A stretch of 42,255 nt of DNA from Kamptonema sp. UHCC 0994 (GTDB lineage Bacteria; Cyanobacteriota; Cyanobacteriia; Cyanobacteriales; Microcoleaceae). Made by a program: the position numbers and the translations under genes. The notes under the pieces were generated by a model. The model was not told the origin of the DNA and ran no database searches. It saw nothing but the letters and a program-made list of their open reading frames with translations. Below, piece by piece: positions 14,541-25,400 of this stretch (positions within the stretch are counted from its first letter, which is position 1; each line of letters starts with the position of its first letter). The stretch covers positions 1-42,255 of the forward strand of contig NZ_JARFTR010000066.1 of assembly GCF_029167235.1 (NCBI RefSeq), written 5' to 3'.

Positions 14541-15623
14541 TCAATCACCCAAACAAATTCCAAGTCCGCGAGCAGTTTTAACTAGAGTACCTTTGGGATC
14601 GACTGCACTGTATTTTGAGATCGCATCGCTAAGCGGAACGCTAACCACTGAGCGATTTTGCCAAGTTACCATCTGGTCATATTTCCCCTCAGTAATTAAA
14701 TCAACTGCGGCTACGCCAAAAGCTGAAGCAATTAATCTTTCCAGCGGCGAAGGAGTACCCCCGCGTTGAATATGTCCCAAAACAGTTACTCGCGTTTCTG
14801 CACCGCTACATTCAGAAATTGCATCAGCTAAATGCTGACCAATTCCCCCTAATCGCTTCTGTCCTAAACGATTTGTGTGCATCACTTGTTCGCCTTCTTC
14901 AGTGCGAACTGCCTCAGCGACAATAATTAAACAGTAGTTTTTTCCCTTTTCCTGGCGTTCTTGGATTTTGGCACAGATATTAGATAATTTGTAATGAATT
15001 TCGGGAATGAGAATTACATCTGCACCTCCAGCAATTCCCGCACTGATCGCAATGTGTCCAGCATCCCGTCCCATGACTTCCATAATCATCACCCGCGAAT
15101 GGCTAGCGGCGGTGAAATGCAAGCGATCTAGTGCTTCTGTGGCAATATTAACGGCGGTATCAAAACCGATGGAACGTTCGGTAATTCCAACATCATTATC
15201 AATAGTTTTGGGAATAGCAACTAAGTTGATATTACCTTGTTGAGCAATTCGCTGGAGAATTGCTAGACTGCCATCACCGCCAATGCCAATTAAGGCATCT
15301 AGTCCGAGTTGATTATAGCCTTCAATGATATCGACGGTGCGATCGCACAAGCTGCCATCAGGCATGGGAAATGCGAAAGGATCTCCCTTATTCGTCGTGC
15401 CTAACATTGTACCGCCAGCCGTGAGCCAAGGGTCAACTTTTTCAATATCGAGGGAAATTGCCTGTGGAGGACGGCTCATCAATCCATTGGTGGCTTGACG
15501 AATTCCTAGAACTTCCCAATTATATGTTCCCGTTGCGCGGTAAACCACTGCTCGAATTACAGCGTTTAAGCCTGCACAATCTCCTCCACTGGTGAGGATG
15601 CCAATGCGTTTATGTTCTCCCAT
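14541..15623 (-). CDS. pfkA: ATP-dependent 6-phosphofructokinase
   Basis: 360 residues. Motifs in order: GILTSGGDCAGLNAVIRAVV at the N-terminus, GGTMLGTTNKGDP, GIGGDGS (Gly rather than Asp after GGD, as in ATP- rather than PPi-dependent enzymes), PKTIDNDV with the catalytic Asp, MEVMGRDAGHIA for fructose-6-phosphate, and LGHIQRGGTPS. It phosphorylates fructose 6-phosphate in glycolysis. Cyanobacteria usually carry two pfkA paralogues; the other is not in the window. The gene stands alone, convergent with the MoaD/ThiS gene. Confidence 0.95.
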   Translation of the reverse strand: MGEHKRIGILTSGGDCAGLNAVIRAVVYRATGTYNWEVLGIRQATNGLMSRPPQAISLDIEKVDPWLTAGGTMLGTTNKGDPFAFPMPDGSLCDRTVDIIEGYNQLGLDALIGIGGDGSLAILQRIAQQGNINLVAIPKTIDNDVGITERSIGFDTAVNIATEALDRLHFTAASHSRVMIMEVMGRDAGHIAISAGIAGGADVILIPEIHYKLSNICAKIQERQEKGKNYCLIIVAEAVRTEEGEQVMHTNRLGQKRLGGIGQHLADAISECSGAETRVTVLGHIQRGGTPSPLERLIASAFGVAAVDLITEGKYDQMVTWQNRSVVSVPLSDAISKYSAVDPKGTLVKTARGLGICLGD

Positions 15624-15836
15624 TCATACGCCCGTAATGCGATTAAGGCATTAGCATATCAAGTTTAGGGTTACGGCAAACGTATCTTAATAAATATTAT
15701 TAGCTTTAATTTTTTTGATTCCCGTCAATTAAGATGAGGAGAATGCTTATATGTAACTATATTTTACAGTAAGATATTGGTGCGCGATCGCATCTTTATG
15801 ATAAACTTTTATTGAAGATCGGGTGCTAAAACATTA

Positions 15837-16405
15837 ATGACGCGACAGCCTCACGACCAATTTGCCAAACAGTATTTAGCTGAACTACTAGCATCACTAG
15901 GGGAAGTGAATGTTAGCCGCGAAGTAAGTGGCGAAGTTCGCCAAATCGATGTCTGGTTTGCACCCACAGTGCAACCTACTGGCGGTCGGCAAAATTTAGG
16001 ATTACTTGGTAAAATAGTATCGAGTCCATGTTTGCTGGAACCTTATCCAGATCGCCTCTTTTAGAACTGGTTTCAACCTGGCGAGTTAATCTACAAACCA
16101 AGCAAGATTTAACTGAAGAAGATCGGGAGTTAATTATGATTTTAACACCAGCTTATGTCCAATGGCGAGAAGAAACTTTGCTACAGGGACGACAGATAGG
16201 AGTAGAGATAGGACGCTTTGAAGAACGGCGTATTCTTGTAGAAAACTTGTTAATAGCGAGATTTGGGTCTATTGATGAAGCACTATTAGCAGTGCTTGAA
16301 CCAATGCTTGAGTTACCGCCGCAAGAATTAACGCGAATGCTGCTTGAATTATCTAATTTATCTCGCGAAGATTTGTTAACTAGATTTGGAAATAGAGAGA
16401 ATTAA
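15837..16405 (+). pseudogene. Decayed Rpn/DUF4351-like nuclease gene (internal deletion and frameshift)
   Basis: The first frame (15837-16064) begins TRQPHDQFAKQYL and continues REVSGEVRQIDVWF and LLGKIVSSPCLLEPY, the start of a multicopy cyanobacterial family related to Rpn/PD-(D/E)XK putative nucleases. It then hits a stop. The second frame (from about 16028) gives LVSTWRVNLQTKQDLTEEDREL and the family's C-terminal part ending [15 protein letters not shown]. The middle of the usual ~280-300-residue protein is missing between LLEPY and LVSTW, and the two parts are out of frame. The stop overlaps the start of the S9 peptidase (TAATG). Family assignment is from memory of paralogues. Confidence 0.75.
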
Positions 16406-18372
16406 TGATGAATCAAATCGCAAATTATGGCTCTTGGAAATCACCAATTACCTCAGATTTAATTGTCTCTGGTACAATTGGACTAGGGGGAATTTCCCTA
16501 GATGGCGATGATATTTACTGGATGGAAGGAAGGCCCTCCGAAGGCGGACGTAATGTCATTGTGCGTCGGACATCAGATGGTACAATAGCAGATGTCACAC
16601 CACCACCTTTTAATGTTCGCACTCGCGTACATGAATATGGAGGCGGCGCGTTTTTAGTTGCCGATCGCACAGTTTATTTTTCCAACTTTACCGATCAACG
16701 CCTTTACTGTCAAACAATTGATTCAGAACCACAACCTTTAACGCCTGCGGGTGACTGGCGTTATGCAGATGGCATCATCGATCGCGAACGCAATCGCCTC
16801 ATTTATATCCGAGAAGATCATACCACTACCAGTGAACCTGTTAACACAATAGTTAGCATTAATTTGGATAATAGCGAAGATATCCAGATTTTAGCTCACG
16901 GCAATGATTTTTACGCTTCACCTCGTCTAAGTCCCGATAATTCTCAACTTTGTTGGCTGAGTTGGAATCATCCAAATATGCCTTGGGATGGTACAGAATT
17001 ATGGGTAGCGGAGATAAAAGCAGACGGTTCTTTAGGTGAAAAACAATTAGTTGCAGGCGGAGTTAGCGAATCTATTTTTCAACCAGAATGGTCAACCGAT
17101 GGAGTGTTGTATTTTGTTAGCGATCGTTCTAATTGGTGGAACTTCTACCGCTGGCAACTAATCCCATTAACAAGCGAGGAAACCCCCTTAAAAAAATGGG
17201 GAGGAGAAATCGAAACTCTGTGCGAAATGCCTGCTGAATTTGGACTTCCCCAATGGGTTTTTGGGATGTTAACTTATGCTTTTACCTCAGCAAATAGCAT
17301 CATCTGTACCTACACTCAACAAGGCATCTGGTATCTAGCCAGTCTCGATATCAAAACAAAACAGTTAACAACAATTGAGACTCCTTACACTAATATTTCA
17401 GGAATTAAAGCCAAAGACAACAAAGTGGTTTTCCTTGCAGCTTCTCCTACAGAATCCACAGCTATTGCACAATTAGATTTAGCAACAAATCAATTACAAG
17501 TGCTGCGGCGCTCTAGTGAATTAACCATCAATTCTGGCTATCTATCCAACCCCGAACCCATAGAGTTTCCTACAGAAAACGGACAGACAGCTTACGCTTT
17601 CTTTTACCCTCCCAAAAACCGCGACTACACCGCACCTGCTGAAGAAAAACCTCCCCTTGTTGTCAAAAGTCATGGTGGCCCAACCGCAGCAACTTCTAGC
17701 AGTTTCAATTTAAAAATTCAATACTGGACAAGTCGTGGTTTTGCTGTCCTTGATGTCAATTATGGCGGTAGCACTGGTTACGGACGGGAATACCGTCAGC
17801 GGCTAAAAGATCGATGGGGAATTGTCGATGTTGATGACTGTACTAACGGTGCAAAGTATTTAGCTGAAAGAGGATTAGTAGATAGCCAAAAAATGGCGAT
17901 TGCCGGCGGTAGTGCAGGCGGTTATACTACTCTGTGTGCTCTCACTTTCCGAGACGTTTTTAAGGCGGGTGCGAGTTATTATGGAGTCAGCGATTTAGAA
18001 GCTTTAGCCACAGATACTCACAAATTTGAGTCTCGTTACTTAGATGGATTGGTTGGGCCTTATCCTGAACGGCAAGATTTGTATAAACAGCGATCTCCCA
18101 TTCATTTTACTGAACGCTTATCTTGTCCAGTAATTTTCTTTCAAGGATTAGAAGATCGAGTTGTACCACCTAATCAAGCTGAGATGATGGTAGCAGCAAT
18201 TAAAGCTAAAGGTTTGCCAGTAGCCTACATTACTTTTGAAGGCGAACAACACGGTTTTCGTCGTGCTGAAAATATCAAAAAAACACTCGACGGGGAATTT
18301 TATTTCTACTCGCGAGTCTTTGGGTTTGAATTAGCTGATGCAATAGAAGAAGTGCCTATTGCTAATCTTTAG
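16405..18372 (+). CDS. S9 family peptidase (acylaminoacyl-peptidase/prolyl oligopeptidase type)
   Basis: 655 residues; the start is ATGATG, so it may be one codon shorter. The N-terminal ~390 residues form a beta-propeller-like region (repeated blades such as [15 protein letters not shown] and [17 protein letters not shown]). The C-terminal alpha/beta hydrolase has nucleophile S503 in GGSAGGYT, D584 in LEDRVVPP and H616 in GEQHGFR, a complete triad. HGGPTAA forms the oxyanion region. No signal peptide, so cytosolic. It probably trims small peptides or acylated N-termini. A terminator hairpin follows. Its start overlaps the stop of the decayed gene upstream. Confidence 0.93.
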   Translation: MMNQIANYGSWKSPITSDLIVSGTIGLGGISLDGDDIYWMEGRPSEGGRNVIVRRTSDGTIADVTPPPFNVRTRVHEYGGGAFLVADRTVYFSNFTDQRLYCQTIDSEPQPLTPAGDWRYADGIIDRERNRLIYIREDHTTTSEPVNTIVSINLDNSEDIQILAHGNDFYASPRLSPDNSQLCWLSWNHPNMPWDGTELWVAEIKADGSLGEKQLVAGGVSESIFQPEWSTDGVLYFVSDRSNWWNFYRWQLIPLTSEETPLKKWGGEIETLCEMPAEFGLPQWVFGMLTYAFTSANSIICTYTQQGIWYLASLDIKTKQLTTIETPYTNISGIKAKDNKVVFLAASPTESTAIAQLDLATNQLQVLRRSSELTINSGYLSNPEPIEFPTENGQTAYAFFYPPKNRDYTAPAEEKPPLVVKSHGGPTAATSSSFNLKIQYWTSRGFAVLDVNYGGSTGYGREYRQRLKDRWGIVDVDDCTNGAKYLAERGLVDSQKMAIAGGSAGGYTTLCALTFRDVFKAGASYYGVSDLEALATDTHKFESRYLDGLVGPYPERQDLYKQRSPIHFTERLSCPVIFFQGLEDRVVPPNQAEMMVAAIKAKGLPVAYITFEGEQHGFRRAENIKKTLDGEFYFYSRVFGFELADAIEEVPIANL

Positions 18373-18382
18373 AACTCTGAGG

Positions 18383-18437
18383 ACTACAGCTTAGGAGGTT
18401 TCATTCAGTATCCTTCTAAGCTGTAGTTTATTTTAAT
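18383..18437 (+). terminator. Long stem terminator after the S9 peptidase gene
   Basis: ACTACAGCTTAG-g-AGG pairs with CCT-t-CTAAGCTGTAGT (about 15 paired bases with one mismatch and a short loop), followed by TTATTTTAATT. It begins 11 bp after the stop codon. Confidence 0.8.
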
Positions 18438-19594
18438 TACATAAAAACGCCATTAGCATCTCAATCTTATTAGAGATTTCACAAAAAATGGCATCCGTCT
18501 AATGGAATAGAGTACATCTGTAAATATAGTCACTGTTAAATTATGTTACAGCTTAAAATTATCACAGGGTAAATTAGGTGGATTTACTTAGTAGTCAAAG
18601 CAGATGTTGTTTTCTTCAAGGCTCTATGCTATCATCCGAACCATACTCGCTATCGAGTACAAATTTAAAAGTAGTCACAACTTCAACCCTAGTTGAGTGA
18701 GTGAGTAGAGGTTGTTTGACAGCAGCGTTGAAAATCAAACTTTTTGCCGATTTATGTCAAAAAGCAGATGCTCAACAATACCTGCGTCTTTAGACTGGGA
18801 ACTGTCAACAAATAATAACAACTCTGTTGAGTACAAGGTTGCAGATTCAAGCTGTCAGCCAAAGACAAACACATTAACGTTCACAGACAAATTTAACTTA
18901 ACCAAACTCAACCTAATTGGTAGTAATGACTTACATTTCTATCAAAAATAGGCAATTAAGCAGGTACGGCTTATAAGTTGCATTTGCGGTGGCTACTTAC
19001 ACTTATGTATAACAGCCGCTAGAAATATTGAAGCGCAAGTAACGGAAAAAGCGATCGCCATTGATGCGTAGCAGGAGAAATTCTTAAGCGGATCTTAGGT
19101 TTAATCAATAAAAAACCGCTACTAGCAGACTTTTGAGTAAGCTTAAAAGACGCTAAAAATTGGGATTATAGCTCTCAAGTTGTTAGTATAGCAACCGCCA
19201 TAATGACTCTTAACAGTTTTATTGTTTGGAGAACTTACGTAACGCCGCCCTCTGGGCGGTAAGATACCCCAATTTATGGCTGGGGAGAGTTATATTCAAT
19301 TCATTTGAAAAGTGCTGTAAGGCGGCAAAATTCTTAGCTGTAGATAGTTTAAAACTATTGTATTAATTGTTCGCACCGAACAGTTTTTCGGCGCTATAAA
19401 GTGCATAAACAGCTTAATTTTGATTTTAGTCTTGAGAAAGTGTTGAGTTAAATATAACTCAACACTGCTTCCATTTGATTGAATAAGTACGCAAAGAAAC
19501 TTGATTAAATCTGATTCATCAAAACTGATTTTAGATGTACAATTAAAAGCTAAGTATCGTTATTTAACTGAGTTCTTTACTGAATATTACTCCT
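18438..19594. other. Repeat-rich 1.2-kb intergenic region without a convincing gene
   Basis: Low-complexity AT-rich sequence with no ORF of clear protein character. An 80-codon TTG-started frame (18712-18951) is Ser/Asn/Thr-rich and I do not call it. The region holds one TATAGCAACCGCC motif (about 19197-19209) and a half-copy of palindromic family 1 (19229-19265). It may contain decayed genes or an untranslated RNA, but I cannot show either. Confidence 0.6.
19229..19265. repeat. Palindromic repeat family 1, copy E (single arm)
   Basis: GAGAACTTACGTAACGCC, then CCGCCCTCTGGGCGG, matches only the left arm of the family. The right arm is not found in the following 60 bp. The arm is still palindromic by itself. 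Confidence 0.75.
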
Positions 19595-19834
19595 ATGAAC
19601 GTGGATTTTATCAAAGCCCAAGTCAGGTTATTGCAGGGTGCTAGTGCTTCTGAGCAAGAAACCAGACTAAAGAATATCGGTGTTTGTGCTGGAGTTATAA
19701 AGGCTGGAGAGTATCTGACACCGCAACGGCGACACGCTGTAACTCTCTGGCTGCGAGCCAATGCAGTTCGTCTCCGGCTTCCTCAACTCCCCATTGAATT
19801 TGCGGGCGAAAAACGATCGCAATCGAGCAATTAA
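19595..19834 (+). CDS. Small conserved-looking protein, unknown function
   Basis: 79 residues beginning MNVDFIKAQVRLLQGASASE. Composition is balanced and helical (SEQETRLKNIG, TPQRRHAVTLWLRANAVRLR) with a basic C-terminal half and no membrane segment or signal. It is preceded by only a weak ribosome-binding site (ACTCCT context). I recognise no family. It stands alone between two long intergenic regions. Codon use and amino-acid balance suggest a real gene. Confidence 0.5.
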   Translation: MNVDFIKAQVRLLQGASASEQETRLKNIGVCAGVIKAGEYLTPQRRHAVTLWLRANAVRLRLPQLPIEFAGEKRSQSSN

Positions 19835-20246
19835 ATAATAATCTACTCCCCATCATAAGCGGCATCAGTTTTGTAACTTTTCTATCTATCCACTAACCAT
19901 TTTCTCAATAGCTTAGTCTTCTAACAAAATCCATATAAATCAATTAAAAAGGAGGTTAAAAAATTACGCTTTAGATTTTAGAGCAACTTGTATGTTGTTG
20001 CGTTTTAGCGCTAAGGCGCAATAATATACTTGGGAGCATCCCATTTTTGAAAAAGACCTAACCTCCCAGCCCCCTTCCTTTGAAGGGGAGGGGGTAGGGG
20101 GAAAAGATCGGGTTCAGTCTGGATGAAAAATCGGGGTGTTCCCAGGCACTTTTGTGTATATTATTTAATTTCCATTTCTTATTCCTGACACTTTTAACAG
20201 AATCAAAGACTTTTTTATCCCTTGCTGAGGTTTATATCCGCCATCC
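19835..20246. other. Intergenic region with dispersed hairpin repeats
   Basis: 412 bp in front of recN. A small hairpin TGGGA-GCA-TCCCA (20031-20043) is followed by CCCCTTC-CTTT-GAAGGGG (20071-20088), then GGGTAGGGGG. These blocks resemble dispersed cyanobacterial repeats (GGGAGCATCCCA; CAGCCCCCTTCC). No gene is seen. Confidence 0.65.
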
Positions 20247-22115
20247 ATGCTCCTATCTCTCAGAATTGAAAACTTTGCCTTAATCGACAGTCTCAACATC
20301 GATTTTGGCCCCGGTTTAAACGTCTTTACAGGCGAAACAGGTGCAGGTAAATCAATTATCTTAGACGCTCTAGATGCGACTTTAGGCGGCAAAATCGATC
20401 GTCGCGCTATTCGTACAGGAACAGTGCGGGCAATATTAGAAGCTACTTTTGAATTAGATCGATCGGTGGCTCAATGGCTGAGCGAACAAGAAATAGAACT
20501 TGTAGACGGAAACTTAGCAGTTTGTAGTCGAGAAATTACGGCTTCCAGCGGCGCATTCCGCAGCCGATCGCGCTTGAATGGTATTCTTGTTAATCGCCAA
20601 CTGATGGATCAACTGCGCGATCGCCTGGTTGAAATTACCGCCCAAGGTCAAACAGTACAACTCGGACAACCCGCCCTTCAGCGCGAATGGCTTGATTTTT
20701 ATGGCGGTTCCGAGCTCCTGAATAGCCGCCAAGCAGTAGCCGCCGCCTACACAGCCGCCCAACAAGCCGCCGCCGCCCTTACACGCAGACGACAATCCGA
20801 ACAACAGCGTTTGCAAAGGCTAGACCTCTTAGAATATCAAGTCCGGGAACTCGGCGAAGCTAATCTCAGCCAACCAGAGGAACAAGAACAACTCGAACAG
20901 GAACGAACCAGACTCGCCCACATCGTAGAATTACAACAGCAGAGCTATCAAGTCTACCAAGCTCTTTATCAAAATGATAGAGGCACAGAAGCCGCTGGCG
21001 ACTTACTCAGCCGTGCTGAAAGTTCTCTCAATGATATGGCAGTTTACGATCCTCAATTGCAACCCATACTAGAAATGGTCAGCGATGCTTTAGCCCAAGT
21101 CACAGAAGCAGGTAGACAAATTAGCAGCTATGGCGAACAATTAGAGACAGATCCTCAAAGACTGGAAGAAGTAGAAGAACGGATCAGAGAACTTAAACAA
21201 ATTTGTCGTAAATATGGCCCTTTGAGTGAAGCGATCGCCTACTACCAGAATATCCAAATCGAACTCAAAGAACTCCACGACGGCGGCGAATCAATGGAAG
21301 CCTTAGAACAAGCCCATATAGCCGCTTTCGACCAGCTTAAAAGCGAGTGTCATGCCCTCACATTAAAACGCAAAGCCGCAGCCCTTCAACTCGAAACTCG
21401 CTTAGTCGGAGAACTTAAACCTTTAGCAATGGAGAAAGTACAATTTCAAGTTGAGATTAGTCCTTGTTCCCCCACAGCCGGAGGCGCAGATGCGATCGCC
21501 TTCTGTTTTAGCCCCAATCCCGGAGAACCTATGCAGCCATTAGGTGCGATCGCATCAGGAGGAGAAATGAGCCGCTTTTTACTCGCCCTCAAAGCCTGTT
21601 TCTCCCAGATAGACAGTTCCGAAACCCTAATCTTCGACGAAATCGATGTCGGAGTATCGGGAAGAGTCGCCCAAGCGATCGCCCAAAAACTCTATCAACT
21701 CACCCACAGACATCAAATCCTCTGCGTCACCCACCAACCCCTCGTCGCCGCAATGGCCGACTCCCACTTCCGAGTTAATAAACAACTTATCGAAGATGGA
21801 GGAGATGGGAGAAATGGGGAAGGTAGGGAAGATGGGGGAGAACTTTCTAGTTTGGCAACTCCAAACTCCCCTGACATCCGTACAGTTGTTAGAGTCACCC
21901 TGCTTGATAACCAAGAGAAACGGCGCGAAGAATTAGCCCAACTTGCCAGCGGGCGATCGGCCACAGAAGCGATCGCCTTCGCCGAATCTCTCCTCACCGA
22001 GGCCGCCATCCTCCGCCAAACCCACTCAAAACAGCAACCGATCGACCTTAAAAGCCAAAATCAGACCAGAAGAAGCCATCAAAAAGCCTATACAGACAAA
22101 AAACGCAAATCCTAA
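20247..22115 (+). CDS. recN: DNA repair ATPase RecN
   Basis: 622 residues, slightly long for the family. Walker A is GETGAGKS (29-36). Coiled-coil arms span about 150-390 with QLEQERTRL and RLEEVEERIREL. The ABC signature region ASGGEMSRFLLALK and Walker B LIFDEIDVGVSG are intact, followed by HQILCVTHQPLVAAMADSHF. It is an SMC-like protein acting in double-strand break repair. Odd features: between HFRVNKQ and RTVVRVTLLDN there is an inserted Gly/Glu/Asp-rich stretch (about residues 517-545) encoded by a purine-rich low-complexity tract. The last ~25 residues form a basic Gln/Lys-rich tail. Neither is expected in the family core. Confidence 0.95.
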   Translation: MLLSLRIENFALIDSLNIDFGPGLNVFTGETGAGKSIILDALDATLGGKIDRRAIRTGTVRAILEATFELDRSVAQWLSEQEIELVDGNLAVCSREITASSGAFRSRSRLNGILVNRQLMDQLRDRLVEITAQGQTVQLGQPALQREWLDFYGGSELLNSRQAVAAAYTAAQQAAAALTRRRQSEQQRLQRLDLLEYQVRELGEANLSQPEEQEQLEQERTRLAHIVELQQQSYQVYQALYQNDRGTEAAGDLLSRAESSLNDMAVYDPQLQPILEMVSDALAQVTEAGRQISSYGEQLETDPQRLEEVEERIRELKQICRKYGPLSEAIAYYQNIQIELKELHDGGESMEALEQAHIAAFDQLKSECHALTLKRKAAALQLETRLVGELKPLAMEKVQFQVEISPCSPTAGGADAIAFCFSPNPGEPMQPLGAIASGGEMSRFLLALKACFSQIDSSETLIFDEIDVGVSGRVAQAIAQKLYQLTHRHQILCVTHQPLVAAMADSHFRVNKQLIEDGGDGRNGEGREDGGELSSLATPNSPDIRTVVRVTLLDNQEKRREELAQLASGRSATEAIAFAESLLTEAAILRQTHSKQQPIDLKSQNQTRRSHQKAYTDKKRKS

Positions 22116-22438
22116 CTTAACTCTACCCAGCCCAAAAATATTTAAAATGCTAGCAGACGACAATTGCAGCATTAAACTACAACCTAACCGTGCCAACATG
22201 ACAGAAAAATCGCTTAAAAATCACAATTGTAGAAACCAGCACACATATTAGCAGGTTATGATGCAACAATCATGGCAAGGCTAGACCCTCCCCAGATTTA
22301 GCAACAGCCCCCGATCCAAGTAAACTGGGAATAAGTCTTAGACTCTGCTTACTAGGTGCTACCTACCCGCCCTAGTAAACTTGCCCACCCCTCACTTGTC
22401 AAAGACCAACCCTTACGCAATAGCCTCTATAAAGGTCT
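22116..22438. other. Leader region of the cyclase gene with a hairpin
   Basis: 323 bp between recN and the cyclase. The only clear structure is TTACTAGG (22349-22356) / CCTAGTAA (22371-22378), an 8-bp perfect stem with a 14-nt loop, 60 bp before the cyclase ATG. No T tract follows, so it is not a standard terminator. No gene is seen. Confidence 0.55.
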
Positions 22439-25400
22439 ATGAAATCTGCATCTCCCAACGTATCTATGGACAACGCTACCACCGCCGTGATAGATGTTAG
22501 TCCTCAGAATGACAATCATCAGGTTCAGCATCCCAAACCTAACTCTAGTAGCAGTTCTCTCACCATAGCCCAAGGAAACTTCTCAAGTTTCCTCGCCCCC
22601 CTTAACAAAGACAACTTTAAGCACGTCACTAGAGATGTAGAAGATAAGCTCAGAGTTGTTAACCAAACCCTAGGGATGTTGGACAGTCTACTGGATAGCC
22701 AGGGATTTGATGCCATCCTCAACGAAATGTTGCAGTCCATCACCCTTAAAACAGGGGAATTACTGAACGCCGACCGCAGCACTATTTATTTATTAGACGA
22801 CGAAAAAGAACCCAGCGAACTTTGGTCAATTGTCGCCAAAGACGAGAAAGGCAACAACCTCGAATTTCGATTTCCCTCTACTGTGGGCATCGCTGGAGAA
22901 GTAGCTACCTTTAAAAAAGTTGTTAATATTGGCTTCGATTTCTACGACGATCCGCGCTCAACTAACGCTAAGAAGACGGATCAAAGAACTGGATATCGGA
23001 CTTTTTCAATGTTAGCAATGCCCCTGATCAATGAAGAAACAGGGGAATTAGTAGCAGTCGTCCAACTGATTAATAAGCTTAAGTTAAATCACGAACCTCA
23101 TGGACGATTAGAAGACAAAATTGATGCCTGTGGATTTACCGCAGAAGACGAACAAGTATTTAGAGAATTCGCCCCCTCAATTCGCCTAATTCTCGAATCT
23201 TCTAAATCTTTCTATGCAGCAACTCAAAGACAGCGTGCCGCCAGCGCCCTAATGAATGCCGTCCAAGCACTTTCCCAGAGTAGTCTCAACTTAGATGACA
23301 CCTTGGGACGAGTCATGGATCAGGCAAAAGGACTGATGAACGCCGATCGCAGCACCCTTTGGCTAATAGATGACGATAAAGATCAACTTTGGACAAAAAT
23401 TCCCATCAATGGGATTTTACAAGAAATTCGTATCCCTAGAACCGCTGGTTTTGCTGGGATGGTAGCCGAATCAGGAGAACACCTTTTAATTCCCTTTGAT
23501 GTATACGACGATCCCCGTGCAGTGACAGCCAAAGAAACGGATAAAAGAACGGGCTATCGTACTTGCAGTATGCTGTGTATGCCAGTGTTTAATGCCGACA
23601 AAAAATTAATAGGTGTCACCCAGTTAATTAACAAGAAAAAACAGGGAGATTACGCACCCTACGACTCCGCTAACTGGCCAGAAGCGCCCGAACAATGGAA
23701 GGCGAGTTTTAACCGCAACGACCTAGAATTTATGAAGGCGTTTAATATCCAAGCCGGAGTCGCCTTACAAAATGCTAAACTTTTCGCTGAAGTCAAGCAG
23801 CAAGAACAAAGACAAAAAGATATGCTTCGCAGCTTGACAAATGGCGTAATTTCTACAGATAAAAATGGTCATATCGTCGCTACCAACGATAGCGTAAAAA
23901 AACTACTGGGAGCTACCGATGCTGACCTGGCCGAAGGCAAATCTTTGCGCGAGTTGATTAACTTAGAAAAAGGTAATTTTGCCCAGTGGTTTGAAGCAGC
24001 TTTGTCACCCAAAGAGGAGAAAGATCGCCGACAGTTTTACCCAGACCAAGTTTTACTTCCCCTAGAAGGCGAACCTCAGAGTATTAATTTATCAATTAAT
24101 TCAATGGCAGATGCTGTTGACCCTGATAAAGTTAATGGGGCCCTGGTAGTGATGGAAGATATCAGTGGTGAAAAACAAGTAAAAAGCTTGATGTATCGCT
24201 ACATGACCCCGGAAGTAGCCGAAGCTTTGTTAGCTTCGGGGGACACCGGACTCGGCGGCAAGCGCAAGCACGTCTCGGTGCTGTTCTCAGATATTCGCAG
24301 CTATACCACATTAACTGAAAAACTGCAAGCAGAAGAAGTGGTCGCTATGCTCAACGGATATTTTGAAGAAATGGTAGATGCCGTCTTTAAATACGGCGGT
24401 ACTCTTGATAAGTACATCGGCGATGCACTGATGGCTGTATTTGGTTCCCCTGCACCTCTAGAAGATCACAGTTGGTGCGCCATGCAAACGGCTGTAGAAA
24501 TGCGGGAACGTTTAGTTGAATTCAATGCCGATCGCGTCAGGAACGGGTTAATGGCGATTAGCATTGGTATGGGCATCCATTCCGATGAAGTAGTGAGCGG
24601 TAACATTGGTTCTAGCAAGCGTATGGAATTGACATCCATTGGTGATGGTGTGAACCTGGCCTCTCGCTTAGAAGGGACATCTAAACAATACGGTACTGAC
24701 TTGGTAATCAGCGAAAATACTTATAGAGATTACGCCGAGCGCCTTTATGTCCGAGAACTGGATTTCATCACTGTTAAAGGCAAAACCGAACCCGTTACCA
24801 TCTACGAACTTTTAGGCATCCGTGCAGGGTTTTCGCCCATTGGCAAACCACTCTCCACAGCTCAGCAGAAGGTCATAGAACACTATGAAAAGGGGCGGGA
24901 GTGCTACAAACGGCCAGTGAGTGAAAAGCTTTCAGACAGAGAGATTCGCGAGTTGTTAGAAAGAGTTAAACAGATGTCTCCGGCTGATATCAAAAAGCTC
25001 TCCTACAATGTCGAAGAGCAGTTAGAGTATCAACTTAAGAAACTGCTGTATTACATCAAAAAGCTGCCAGAGTCGAAAATTGCCAGACCCTCTAAAAAAG
25101 ATGAGCTGATTAAATTGCTGAAGCCAGAAATCAAGCTGCTGTCTTTGGAGACGATCAAAAATCTCTCCGAGGACGAAGTGAGAGTGCTTTTAAAAGCTAA
25201 AGTTAAGCAGATATCAGCAGAGGATATTAAGGAACTGGCAGAGGGCGATGCTAAAAAGCTCTTGGAGAGCGAAGTTAAGCAGCCATCAAAGCCTCAGATT
25301 AAGAAACTGACACCGGCTGAAATTAAGCTGCTATTAGAGGCTAAAATTAAAAGTCGGTCAGTAGAAGCAGTCGAGAATTTTTTAAACGAAGAATTCCCGA

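Noticed and set aside
18712-18951. 80-codon TTG-started frame
   Set aside because: Ser/Asn/Thr-rich with no ribosome-binding site; lies in a repeat-rich gap.
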